Made by a program: the position numbers and the translations under genes. Under the pieces are notes generated by a model that worked only from the letters and a program-made list of their open reading frames with translations, searched no databases and had not been told where the DNA came from. Below, one piece after another: positions 16,781 through 25,424 of a DNA stretch of 64,000 nt. Position 1 is the first letter of the stretch; each line of letters opens with the position of its first letter. This DNA comes from JAJFUE01 sp039683515 (GTDB lineage Bacteria > Sumerlaeota > Sumerlaeia > MVZB01), in assembly GCA_039683515.1 (NCBI GenBank), contig JBDKRG010000016.1:124001-188000 (forward strand), read 5' to 3'.

Positions 16781-18757
16781 ATGGAACAACGCGGAATGCT
16801 GCGGAACTGCTGGAAATCAATGCAGGAGGCGGTATATGGTAATAAGCATCTCCGCCCGGCGCGGAGCCATGTCAGAGTTGCGGTTTTCGAACCCTTGCGC
16901 GAGACGAGTCACCAACCGGATGCGAACGCCGCGGCACGGCCGGAGCCGGCGCTGCTGCGCGCCGAGCGCTCGGGCCTGATCGACGCCTTGTTCTTCGCAG
17001 CCACCGTCGCCGAGTTTTATTTCCTGACCGAGTATCTGAAGACCGAGGCCTACCGGCCGCCCGTCTGGCTCGTCTTCCCCGCGCTGATCACGTGGGGGCT
17101 GCTGATGGCCGGGGCGCTGGCGCCGCTCATGCGCCGGCCGACCCCGAAGCCGGGCGAGCTGCCGCGCGGCTCCGGCCCCGTCCTCGCCGTGTGGGCGACG
17201 CTGTTCATCGCGTGGGTGGCGATCCTGTTCAACACGTCGGACGAGGCATTGTGGGGCTTCTGGCACCTGTGTCACGTCAACAACGACGAATACGCGGTAT
17301 TGGCCGCGTTGCTGCCCGTGCCGCTCGCGCCGTGCTGGCGGCGGTGGGTCCGCCGCTTCAAGCTGCGCGCGCTGAAGCGCCGCCGCGCGGCCGGCAACCG
17401 CCGGCCGATCCGGGTGCCGCACTGGCCGGCGCTGGCCGTCCTCGGGGCGCTGCTCTACGCGTATCTGCTCAGGGACCATGCGATCTGGTCGGACGGCTGG
17501 GGGATCCTCGGGTTCACGCGCAATTACGGCCGCCTCGGCCCGGAAGGGTTCCGCGAGCCGCTGTTCAACCTGTTTTTCCGCGAGGCGAGCCGGCCGCTCA
17601 TGGCGATGGGGCTGCACGCGGGGCAGGCGGTCGGGCTGTTCAATACGATCGGCACGATCCCGGTCTTCGTCATGTTCCACCTGCAGATGCGGCATTGGAA
17701 CTACACGAGCAGGCAGCTCGCGGCCGGGTGGCTGCTGATCGCCTCGACGCTCGGCATCACGCAGATGGCGCTCGGGCACATCGAGCTCTACCCGCTCCTG
17801 ATCGCCGGGATGGTCGGGACGATTTACGCCGGGCTGGGCGCGATGGAGGGGCGGTGGTCGCCGGCGTGGCCGTCGATCATTTTCGCGATCGTGCTGGCCG
17901 GGCACCTGTCGGCGATCTTCATCCTGCCGGCGCTGCTCGCGATGTTGTGGCTGCGGGCCGTGCCGGAGGGGAGGCTGCTGGGGCCGGTCGACCGGCCGGT
18001 GCTGGCGCAGGGTTGCCTGCACCTGCTGGGCTGGGGCCTGTTGATTCACGGGCCGCTGTGGCTGGGGCTGATGGTCGGGCTGGAGCGGCCGACGCCGCTG
18101 GGGATCGTCGCGGCCGTCGGGGGCTCGCTCAACACCGGCTCCGAAAACCTGACGTTCATCGGCTCGGACGCGCCGACGCTTGTCGCGCAGATCCGGCAAA
18201 TCCTCGGCGCCGAGAACCTGTTCAAGGTCTTCCAGGCGCTGTTCTACCTGGCGGGGGGCACGCTGCTGGCGTGCATCGCGGCGTTGTTCGCGAGGGCGTT
18301 CGGCTGGCGGCCCGCGCAACAGGCCGGCCGGCCCGATCCCAGGACCGCCGCGGCCCTGTGGGTCGCGTTCGGCGGGTATTTCTTCTACACGCTGACGTGG
18401 CACGCCGACTGGCTGTGGATGGAGGACTGGGACCTGTTCAGCGGGATCGCGCCGCTGGCGCTCTACCTGGCGCTGCGGATGCTGATGCCCGCGCGCGGGG
18501 TGACCCGGGTTCCGTTCCATCTGCTGGCGCCGGCGGCGGTGTTCGCGCTGGCGCTGAGCGTGTCCCAGCACGAATACAACCACACCCGCGCGACGTTCCT
18601 GAACCGTTCCAACAAGGTCGACGCCAACCGCGTCTACGGCGCCCAGATCCAGAAGCTTCAGCTGACGCACGTCTACCCGCGCTTCACGGGATTCGAATAC
18701 GTTGACGGCAAGGTCGTGGCGATCCCGCCGCTGCCGCCGGCCGGAGCAAGGAAGTGA
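16781..18757 (+). CDS. Polytopic membrane protein, GT-C glycosyltransferase-like
   Basis: Up to 658 aa with about 11-13 hydrophobic helices. Early loop residues HAIWSDGWGILGFTRNY resemble the first periplasmic loop with the acidic residue of GT-C enzymes, which use polyprenyl-phosphate sugars. There is no signal peptide before the first helix (about residue 65). The start is unresolved: in-frame ATGs at 16781, 16796 and 16820 lack good ribosome sites. A perfect AGGAGG at 16824-16829 precedes an ATG at 16836 in a different frame that stops at 16979. It overlaps the next gene by one base. Function is inferred from topology only. Confidence 0.7.
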   Translation: MEQRGMLRNCWKSMQEAVYGNKHLRPARSHVRVAVFEPLRETSHQPDANAAARPEPALLRAERSGLIDALFFAATVAEFYFLTEYLKTEAYRPPVWLVFPALITWGLLMAGALAPLMRRPTPKPGELPRGSGPVLAVWATLFIAWVAILFNTSDEALWGFWHLCHVNNDEYAVLAALLPVPLAPCWRRWVRRFKLRALKRRRAAGNRRPIRVPHWPALAVLGALLYAYLLRDHAIWSDGWGILGFTRNYGRLGPEGFREPLFNLFFREASRPLMAMGLHAGQAVGLFNTIGTIPVFVMFHLQMRHWNYTSRQLAAGWLLIASTLGITQMALGHIELYPLLIAGMVGTIYAGLGAMEGRWSPAWPSIIFAIVLAGHLSAIFILPALLAMLWLRAVPEGRLLGPVDRPVLAQGCLHLLGWGLLIHGPLWLGLMVGLERPTPLGIVAAVGGSLNTGSENLTFIGSDAPTLVAQIRQILGAENLFKVFQALFYLAGGTLLACIAALFARAFGWRPAQQAGRPDPRTAAALWVAFGGYFFYTLTWHADWLWMEDWDLFSGIAPLALYLALRMLMPARGVTRVPFHLLAPAAVFALALSVSQHEYNHTRATFLNRSNKVDANRVYGAQIQKLQLTHVYPRFTGFEYVDGKVVAIPPLPPAGARK

Positions 18758-20658
18758 TGCGCCCATCGGCCGCCACCCGCCTGTTCAAACTGGTCGCGAC
18801 AACCGTGGCGGTCCTGGCCGCCGCGTTTTACCTGGCCGTCCAAAGCAAGCGCCACGAGATCGTCGTCCGGTCCGAGCTCATTCAGTTCAAGTTCTCGGAG
18901 TATTTCTTCCGCTACGAGCTCAATGAGATGCTCGTCGTCGGCGTGATCGGGGCGGCGGGTTTCTTTTATTTCTACGGGCTGCGGCGAATCGGCCGGCCGG
19001 CATCGCGCGGGGCCGCCGGCCTGGCCATCGCCTGCGCCGTCATCGGCATCGAGCTCGGCTTCTGGAGCGTGGCGATCGGCCCATTCATGTTTTTCAGCTC
19101 GGTGGGGCTGGTGATGTGCGCGACGGGGGCGCTGGCCGGCTGGATGCTGACGCGGCGCGACGGCCTTGGCCTGGCCCTGGCCCGCGCGGGCGACGCCGCC
19201 GGCCGCGCCCCGGTCTGGGCGATCGTCGCCGCGGGCGCGATCGTCGGGACGGCGGCAAGCTGGGCGAGCTGGCGCTGGATCTTCGACTGCCAGACGATCA
19301 TGAGCGATTCCCAGTCGCAGATCGGGCAGGCGCGGCTGCTGCTGACCGGCCACTTCGTGCATCCGTACGCGCAGCCGCTGCGCGACGTGCTCGAGATCCC
19401 CTACGCGTTGTTGAAAGCCCCCGCTTATTCGCAATTCCCGCCCGGATACATCGTCGCGATGGCGCCGGTGATCGCGGCGGGGCTCCCCGCCCAGACCGTC
19501 TGCACGCTGGCGGGCGGGGCGCTGGTCGCGCTGGCCGCGCTGCTGGCCGTGAGGCTCGCCGGGCGGGCGGCGGGGATCGCGACGGTCATCCTGCTGGCCG
19601 GCTCGCCGTTTCTGTGGGTGATGGGCGGGACGGCGATGAACCATGTTCTGTGCGCCGTGGCGCTTCTGGGGGCGGCGTGCTGCTGGCTGCCGATCATTCA
19701 GGATCCGGACAAGGCCTGGCCGCGATGGAGAATCGCGCTGGGCGGGCTTTGGCTCGGCTGGGCCGTGACGATGCGGCCCGTGACGGGTCTGGCCCACGGC
19801 ATCGCATGGGGGGCTGCCGTGCTGGCGATCATGGCGTTCTCGTTGCGGCGCGAGGCCCCGCGGTGGACGCGCCGGTTGCCGGGGCGCTTGCTGTTGTGGG
19901 GCGCACTGGGCCTCGCGCTGCCGGCCGCGCTGTTCATGTTCTACAACCACGAGACGACGGGGCGGGCGCTCACGATGGCGTATTCGACCAGCAACCCGGT
20001 CGGCCACGTGCTCGGGTTCCGCGCCACCGGCCCGGTGGCGTATTCAAAGATTCAAGCCGTCCATCACCTCGCCGCCTCGATCTTCAACCTGAACTGGATG
20101 CTGTTCGGCTGGGCGATCGGCTCGTGGACGGCGCTGGCGGTGTGGTGGAAACGCACGAAGCTCAGCCGGGCCGAGTGGATCCTGCTGGCGATGGTCGCGA
20201 CGCAGGTTATCATCTACGGCCTGTATCACTTCTTCGACCTGTTCCTCGGGCCGCGGTTCCTGTTCGAGCTGTTGCCGGTGCTCGCGGTGCTTGCGGCGAT
20301 GGGGTTGAACCCGGTCCTCGAGCGCGGCGGGTTCGCGGCCGGCGCGACGCTGGCGCTGCTTGGAGCGCTCGCCGCCCTTTCGATCTTCACGCTGTCCGAC
20401 CATGAGCACACGCGCTACGCCCAGACCGTCGCGCAGACGCGGAAGTTCGATCAATTCATGAACGGGCTCGAGCCGCGGCGGCGTCCGATGGTGGTCGTCC
20501 TCGACAAGCCCTATAACGAGCTGGTCGGCCTCTGGTTCCCGGCCATCGGCGACGAACAGCCGATCTATTTCGTGCTGAAAGCCAACGAGGCCCGCGCGCG
20601 CCGGATGCCCGAGTTGCGCGACCTCGAGTGGAAAGAATTCAAGGGAAACACCGAATGA
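18757..20658 (+). CDS. Polytopic membrane protein, ArnT/PMT-like GT-C glycosyltransferase
   Basis: 633 aa. The first hydrophobic helix is at about 10-28 and roughly 12 more follow. The first extracytoplasmic loop contains the acidic motif IMSDSQSQIGQARLLL followed by FPPGY, as in GT39/GT83 family enzymes transferring sugars from lipid carriers. The C-terminal approximately 70 residues are soluble. The start ATG 18757 overlaps the TGA of the preceding gene (TGATG), so translation is coupled. The two genes probably modify a surface glycan together; substrates are unknown. Confidence 0.75.
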   Translation: MRPSAATRLFKLVATTVAVLAAAFYLAVQSKRHEIVVRSELIQFKFSEYFFRYELNEMLVVGVIGAAGFFYFYGLRRIGRPASRGAAGLAIACAVIGIELGFWSVAIGPFMFFSSVGLVMCATGALAGWMLTRRDGLGLALARAGDAAGRAPVWAIVAAGAIVGTAASWASWRWIFDCQTIMSDSQSQIGQARLLLTGHFVHPYAQPLRDVLEIPYALLKAPAYSQFPPGYIVAMAPVIAAGLPAQTVCTLAGGALVALAALLAVRLAGRAAGIATVILLAGSPFLWVMGGTAMNHVLCAVALLGAACCWLPIIQDPDKAWPRWRIALGGLWLGWAVTMRPVTGLAHGIAWGAAVLAIMAFSLRREAPRWTRRLPGRLLLWGALGLALPAALFMFYNHETTGRALTMAYSTSNPVGHVLGFRATGPVAYSKIQAVHHLAASIFNLNWMLFGWAIGSWTALAVWWKRTKLSRAEWILLAMVATQVIIYGLYHFFDLFLGPRFLFELLPVLAVLAAMGLNPVLERGGFAAGATLALLGALAALSIFTLSDHEHTRYAQTVAQTRKFDQFMNGLEPRRRPMVVVLDKPYNELVGLWFPAIGDEQPIYFVLKANEARARRMPELRDLEWKEFKGNTE

Positions 20659-20760
20659 GGCATGACCAGCGAAATCATCCGTCGCCGGGATTGCTCCGCC
20701 GATTCCGCCTCCGTCCGCGACAAAGTTGAAACGCAAACGCGCGCTCTGTTAACCTGAACC

Positions 20761-21483
20761 ATGACGCATGATCTGGACCTCCTCGTGATCGCCGCGCACC
20801 CGGATGACGCCGAGATGTCGGCCGGCGGGACGATCGCGCTGGCCACGCGGCTCGGCCGGCGCGTCGGCGTCGTCGACCTGACGCGCGGCGAGTCGGCCAC
20901 GCGCGGCACGCCCGAGATCCGCGCCGCCGAATCCGCGCGCGCGTCGGAAATTCTTGGGCTTGTTCACCGCGAAAATCTGGATCTCGGCGATGGCGACCTC
21001 GCCAACACGCAGGAGCGCCGCGCCGCCGTCGCCGACGCGATCCGCCGCCTTCGCCCGCGCCTCGTTCTCACCAACGGCCTCGACGAGCGCCACCCCGACC
21101 ACCGCCGCGCCCACGAGCTCGTGCGCGATTCCATCTTCTTCGCCAACGTCGGCGGCTTCTGCCCGGCCCATGATCGCTGGTTGGTCGAGGCCGTCGGCTG
21201 GTGGCCGGCCCCGTCCATGCAGGCCGAGCCTCGCGCCGACTGGATCGTCGACGTGAGCGAGGTGTGGCCAATGAAAATGGCCGCGATCCAGGCCTACGCC
21301 AGCCAGGTGACGAGCGTCCCCGGCGACACAAAACTCACGCTCCTCTCGTCGCCCGGTTTCTGGGACGTCTTCGAGCGCCGCAGCCGGATGTGGGGCCAGC
21401 GCATCGGCGCCACCTACGGCGAGCCGTTTATTTTGAATTCGCCGCCTCACGCAAAGCACCCCATCGTGGAACTGCTTAAGTAA
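20761..21483 (+). CDS. bshB1: Bacillithiol biosynthesis deacetylase BshB1 (PIG-L/LmbE family)
   Basis: 240 aa. Zinc-site motifs AHPDDAEMSAGGT and HPDHRRAH are intact. The sequence after them (VDLTRGESATRGTPEIRAAE, ENLDLGDGDL) follows BshB1 rather than other LmbE proteins, and the C-terminus has the family pattern FERRSRMWGQRIGATYGEPF. BshB1 deacetylates GlcNAc-malate on the route to bacillithiol, the low-molecular-weight thiol of several phyla. bshA and bshC are not in this window. It stands alone, about 100 nt after the GT-C pair. Confidence 0.8.
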   Translation: MTHDLDLLVIAAHPDDAEMSAGGTIALATRLGRRVGVVDLTRGESATRGTPEIRAAESARASEILGLVHRENLDLGDGDLANTQERRAAVADAIRRLRPRLVLTNGLDERHPDHRRAHELVRDSIFFANVGGFCPAHDRWLVEAVGWWPAPSMQAEPRADWIVDVSEVWPMKMAAIQAYASQVTSVPGDTKLTLLSSPGFWDVFERRSRMWGQRIGATYGEPFILNSPPHAKHPIVELLK

Positions 21484-21486
21484 CGG

Positions 21487-21515
21487 GTCTCATGGGTCCT
21501 ATGCGACCCATTTCT
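21487..21515 (+). terminator. Hairpin of 'CATGGGTCC' words after bshB1
   Basis: ATGGGTCctatgcGACCCAT followed by TTCTT; a weak terminator built from the same ATGGGTCC word as the repeat at 34761-34804. Confidence 0.5.
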
Positions 21516-21576
21516 TGATCTTTCCACCACAGCACTATAAAGTGGTCCGTCTGAATTGTTGCCCAAGGAGCCCACG

Positions 21577-22617
21577 ATGGCCAAGCGCGCGATGACTTAT
21601 GCCAAGGCCGGGGTCGACATCGACGCCGGCGACAACCTGGTCGAGCACCTCAAGAAGATCAACCCCGCCATCGGCGGCTTTGCCGGCCTGTGCCCGCTGC
21701 CGCGCGGCATGAAGAACCCGCGCCTGGTCGCGTCCACCGATGGGGTTGGAACCAAACTCCTTGTCGCCCAGCTCGCCGGCCGCCACGGCTCGATCGGCAT
21801 CGACCTGGTCGGGATGGTCGTCAACGACATCATCGTTTGCGGCGCCAAGCCCCTGTTCTTCCTCGATTATTTCGCCACCGGCAAGCTCAAGGGCGCCGAG
21901 GCGCGCGAAGTCATCCAGGGGATCGTCGAGGGGTGCAACGAGGCCGACTGCCCGCTGATCGGCGGCGAGACGGCCGAGATGCCCGGCATGTACGGCCCGG
22001 GCCACTACGACCTGGCCGGCTTCGGCGTCGGCGTCGTCGAGGCCAATGAAGTCATCGACGGCCGCAACGTCAAGCCGGGCGACCTGCTCGTCGGTCTGGC
22101 CTCGAGCGGCCTGCATTCGAACGGTTTCTCGCTGGCGCGCAAGGCGCTGCTGCCGGACGCGCCGGCCGCGGCCAAGAGCGCGCTCAAGAAGAAGGCGTGG
22201 CGCGGAGGGCCGTCGCTCGCCGACGTGATGCTCGAGCCGACGCGGATTTACGTCCGCACGGTGCTGGACCTCATCGGGCGCGGCTGGGTCAGCGCCGCGG
22301 CGCACATCACCGGCGGCGGCATCGCCGGCAATCTCGTGCGCGTGCTGCCCAGGGGCGTCGCCGCGTGGGTCGACGTCGCGTCGTGGAATCCGCCGTCGGT
22401 CTTCGAGCTCATCGCCGAGCGCGGCCCGGTCGACGAGGAAGAGATGTTCAAGGTCTTCAACATGGGGATCGGGATGATCCTGGTGGTCCCCGCCGACGCG
22501 GCCAAGAAGCTGATCAAGCGCTGCGAAGCGCTGGGCCAGCGCGCCAACGTGATCGGCTGGGTCGACGCCGCCGGCAAGCAGGACGAGCCGACCGTCGAGC
22601 TGGTGCGGAGGGCATAA
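21577..22617 (+). CDS. purM: Phosphoribosylformylglycinamidine cyclo-ligase (AIR synthetase)
   Basis: 346 aa, normal for PurM. It closes the imidazole ring in de novo purine synthesis, ATP-dependent, cytosolic. Signatures: YAKAGVDIDAGDN, STDGVGTKLLVA, DLVGMVVNDI, IGGETAEMPGMY, LHSNGFSLAR and HITGGGI. ATG 21577 has AAGGAG 6 nt upstream. It is monocistronic and ends in a family D repeat plus a strong hairpin. Confidence 0.96.
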   Translation: MAKRAMTYAKAGVDIDAGDNLVEHLKKINPAIGGFAGLCPLPRGMKNPRLVASTDGVGTKLLVAQLAGRHGSIGIDLVGMVVNDIIVCGAKPLFFLDYFATGKLKGAEAREVIQGIVEGCNEADCPLIGGETAEMPGMYGPGHYDLAGFGVGVVEANEVIDGRNVKPGDLLVGLASSGLHSNGFSLARKALLPDAPAAAKSALKKKAWRGGPSLADVMLEPTRIYVRTVLDLIGRGWVSAAAHITGGGIAGNLVRVLPRGVAAWVDVASWNPPSVFELIAERGPVDEEEMFKVFNMGIGMILVVPADAAKKLIKRCEALGQRANVIGWVDAAGKQDEPTVELVRRA

Positions 22618-22621
22618 TTTT

Positions 22622-22653
22622 CCGGGAACGCCGATCTCCCGATCGGCTCCGGA
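22622..22653 (+). repeat. Family D repeat, copy 2
   Basis: Identical 32 bp to 10892-10923, again starting a few bases after a stop codon (purM). Confidence 0.85.
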
Positions 22654-22659
22654 AAGGTC

Positions 22660-22696
22660 AACGGGGATTGAAGCTGAAGCTTCAATCCCCGTTTTC
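22660..22696 (+). terminator. Rho-independent terminator of purM
   Basis: ACGGGGATTGAAGCtgaaGCTTCAATCCCCGT followed by TTTC; a strong stem that probably also serves the convergent glycosyltransferase. Confidence 0.85.
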
Positions 22697-22729
22697 TTGT
22701 TCGCCATGGTGTCACAAAGGCCGGCCGGC

Positions 22730-23614
22730 TCAGGCCCGCATGTTCCCCATGCGTCCGCCGAGCGCGTCCGTGAGCCCGCGCAACAAAGCCCGTGCACGTT
22801 CGCTATTTCCGCTCATGGTCATTTTTGCAATTTTAACAAGAAGAATGGCCGTTAAATAAAATCCGCCGATTGCCTTTTGGCCCGCGTTCCCCTGCCGCAT
22901 CAGGAACACCCACCGGTTGCGCGCGTCGTAATAATCCAGGCGCGGTTTTCGCTCGCTCGTCGTCGAGGCCGATTCCAGATGCACCGCCGTCGCCGCCGGC
23001 TCGAACGCGACCGCAAACCCCTTGCGCCCGAGCGACAGGCACAGGTCCGCGTCTTCGTAATATAAAAAGTAAGGCTCGTAAAAACGCGCGCCCGACTCCA
23101 GCGCCTTGCGCGAGATCATCAGCACGCACGCCGATGAAAACGCCATCGTCTCGGCGCGGTCGTGCTGGCCGCGATCGTCCTCGTAAATCCCGCGGTTGCG
23201 GCATCGCGCCTTCATCAATTCGACGATCCCGCCGGCCGCATAAATCTTCCCGTCCTTGAGCAGAATCTTCGGCGCGGCCATCCCATATCGGCTCGCCGGC
23301 TCGATCAGCTTCCCGATCATGTCTGGCTCAACAAGCGCGTCGCTGTTGAGCAGCAGCACGCATTCGGCATCGCCCGCCAGCGCGCGCTCGAAACCCTGGT
23401 TGCACGCCGGACCGAACCCGATGTTGTCTTCGTTCGCAATCAGGCTCACCCGCGCGTCATCGCCAAACTCGGCCCGAGCCCACGCGCCGTCGCCCTCGTT
23501 CTCGACCAGGATGACGCGCGCATCGGCGCCGCGGCTGTTCAAGACCGATCGCGCCGCCTCGGCCGCCAGTTTCGGCTGGTGATAATTGACGATGATGGTG
23601 TCGACGCGGGTCAT
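22730..23614 (-). CDS. Glycosyltransferase family 2 (rhamnosyltransferase-like)
   Basis: 294 aa, cytosolic GT-A enzyme. VDTIIVNYHQPKLA, NEDNIGFGPACNQGF, the nucleotide-binding LLLNSDALVEPDM and the later FLYYEDADLCLSL (acidic catalytic region) are the family hallmarks. It has a short hydrophobic helix near the C-terminus (GFYLTAILLVKIA). Probably adds a sugar to a lipid-linked surface polysaccharide; donor not known. ATG 23614; no clear ribosome site. Confidence 0.85.
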   Translation of the reverse strand: MTRVDTIIVNYHQPKLAAEAARSVLNSRGADARVILVENEGDGAWARAEFGDDARVSLIANEDNIGFGPACNQGFERALAGDAECVLLLNSDALVEPDMIGKLIEPASRYGMAAPKILLKDGKIYAAGGIVELMKARCRNRGIYEDDRGQHDRAETMAFSSACVLMISRKALESGARFYEPYFLYYEDADLCLSLGRKGFAVAFEPAATAVHLESASTTSERKPRLDYYDARNRWVFLMRQGNAGQKAIGGFYLTAILLVKIAKMTMSGNSERARALLRGLTDALGGRMGNMRA

Positions 23615-23683
23615 ATACAGTTCTGTAACAGGAAACGATTTCAATAGCAAAGGGCGAAAAGGGCAGACGGCGGCTTGGGATGG

Positions 23684-23721
23684 TTCGATTTTCGATTACG
23701 ATTACGAGCACGAGTACGAAT
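23684..23721 (-). repeat. TCG-word mosaic repeat (family C), copy 3
   Basis: TTCGATTTTCGATTACGATT, then ACGAGCACGAGTACGA, between trmL and the GT2 gene. Confidence 0.85.
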
Positions 23722-23734
23722 GGGACTCAAGCAT

Positions 23735-24187
23735 TTAGTCAATCCGGCGCAGGGCCTCGAACATCACCACGACCGCCGAGGTCGCCAGGTTCAGGCACCG
23801 CACGGCCGGGTTACGCATCGGGATGACCAGCGTGCGCTCCGGATCCTCTTCCAGCCACGCCCGCGGCAACCCCTCGGTCTCGTTCCCCATCACGATCCAG
23901 TCGCCGTCGCGCCAGTCGGCGACGGTGTAGGGGCGCCTGCCGAATTTCGTGACCAGCCACAGGCGCGATGGATCGGGGACCTGCGCCCGGAACGCCTCGC
24001 CGCTCTCGTGCACGACAAAATCGATCTCGTTCATATACCCGACCGCCGCGCGCTTGAGCGCCGCCGCGTCGACGCGAAACCCGAGCGGCCGGATCAGGTG
24101 TAGGCGGCATCCCATCGCATGGCACGCGCGGGCGATCTGGCCGGTGTTCTGCGGGATGCGAGGAGCGTAGAGGACGACGTTGAGCAT
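23735..24187 (-). CDS. trmL: tRNA (cytidine/uridine-2'-O-)-methyltransferase TrmL
   Basis: 150 aa SPOUT-fold methyltransferase that 2'-O-methylates the wobble base of tRNA-Leu using S-adenosylmethionine. Visible: NVVLYAPRIPQNTGQIAR, HLIRPLGF, the knot elements VMGNETEGLP and IPMRNPAVRCLNLATSA. Length and motifs fit TrmL closely. Its ATG is preceded immediately by mosaic repeat copy 4, so the repeat forms the whole 5' region. Confidence 0.93.
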   Translation of the reverse strand: MLNVVLYAPRIPQNTGQIARACHAMGCRLHLIRPLGFRVDAAALKRAAVGYMNEIDFVVHESGEAFRAQVPDPSRLWLVTKFGRRPYTVADWRDGDWIVMGNETEGLPRAWLEEDPERTLVIPMRNPAVRCLNLATSAVVVMFEALRRID

Positions 24188-24281
24188 CGATTTTCGATTT
24201 TCGATTTTCGATTACGATTACGAGCACGACGCACGAGCACGAGGACTTCCAACATCTTTTCGTAGGAGCACGAGCACGAAG
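24188..24281 (-). repeat. TCG-word mosaic repeat (family C), copy 4
   Basis: The longest copy: three CGATTTT words, two GATTAC words, then GAGCAC words; a second block TAGGAGCACGAGCACGAAGG ends at 24281, ten bases before the GT2 stop codon. Confidence 0.85.
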
Positions 24282-24290
24282 GATAGCGAA

Positions 24291-25172
24291 TCAGCGGGTA
24301 GCGGCGGCGGGCAGTTTGTGGGCCTGCCACAGCGCGCGCAGCGCCATGGCGCGCATCCCGTTGCTCCCCGAGCCGCACATCCAGCGCAGCTCGGCCGGCA
24401 GGTACTTCGCCAGCCAGTCCTTGCCGCGGTAGTGCTTGCACAGGAACCGGCCGCGGCTTGCGAAATAATTCTCGAGGAACCGGCGATCCTGCCAGCGCTC
24501 GGCGCTGGCGCGGAAGTGCGTGGCGACGGCGTCGCAGGCCACGCCGACCCCCCAGCCCGCGCGCCGCGCGCGCAGGCACAGGTCGGTCTCCTCGAAATAC
24601 GCCGGCCAGAACGTCTCGTCGAAGCCGCCCAGCTCGCACCACACGTCCGCGCGCGCGGCCATGACGGCGCCCGAGACGGCCGTCGCCTCGCGCACGCCCT
24701 TGTATTGCCCCCGGTCGATTTCGCCCTGGCCGACGTTGCTGGTGAACCCGTTGCCGGCGATCCGGACGCCGACGTGCTGGATCGTCTCGACGTCGGGCTC
24801 GAGGAGCTTGCACCCCAGAATCCCCATGTCGGAGCGGGCGGTGAACGCCGCATGCAGGCGCTCCAGCGCGTCCAGCGCCAGGATCGCGTCGGGATTGATC
24901 ATGACGAGGTAATCGGCGCCGCGCGCGGCCTGGACGCCGCGGTTGCAGCCGCCCGAGAAGCCCAGGTTGCGGGGCGAGCGGATGATCCGCACCTCCGGGA
25001 ACCGCCGCGCCACGATGTCGGCCCCGTCGTCGGAGGAGCAGTTGTCAATCACGGTGATTTGCCACGGCGGCAGCGTCTGGACGCGGGCCGCCTCGAGGCA
25101 GACCTCGATCCAGGGGGCGTGGTTGTAAAGCACGGCGATCAAATGGATGCGGGGTGTTGGGGTCGGGTTCAT
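24291..25172 (-). CDS. Glycosyltransferase family 2
   Basis: 293 aa. Signatures HLIAVLYNHAPWIE, VIDNCSSDDGADIVA, PRNLGFSGGCNRGV, the nucleotide-site YLVMINPDAILA and YFEETDLCLRARRAG. Same subfamily as the GT2 at 22730 (both have the NxGFxxxCNxG box), though clearly diverged from it. No membrane segment. ATG 25172; a TTG at 25178 is possible. Confidence 0.85.
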   Translation of the reverse strand: MNPTPTPRIHLIAVLYNHAPWIEVCLEAARVQTLPPWQITVIDNCSSDDGADIVARRFPEVRIIRSPRNLGFSGGCNRGVQAARGADYLVMINPDAILALDALERLHAAFTARSDMGILGCKLLEPDVETIQHVGVRIAGNGFTSNVGQGEIDRGQYKGVREATAVSGAVMAARADVWCELGGFDETFWPAYFEETDLCLRARRAGWGVGVACDAVATHFRASAERWQDRRFLENYFASRGRFLCKHYRGKDWLAKYLPAELRWMCGSGSNGMRAMALRALWQAHKLPAAATR

Positions 25173-25424
25173 GCACAAATCCGCGTGCGCGAATGCCTGG
25201 GTCCCCGCCAGTTTAGGAGAAACCGACCGCCCCGGTCAACGCCGCAGCGGCCCGGTATCCCCTGAAAAGTGAACGCCCCGGCGGCCTGAAACCGCCCGCT
25301 GTGCAATTGGAACTTGCATGCATTCGGATAGGTTTATAAATTGAATGGGTTCAGTGAAGCACTCGGCCTTGGCCGACTGGACGTTTGGCCCGACGCGGCC
25401 GCAAGCGATTCGGAGGGAGAACAT

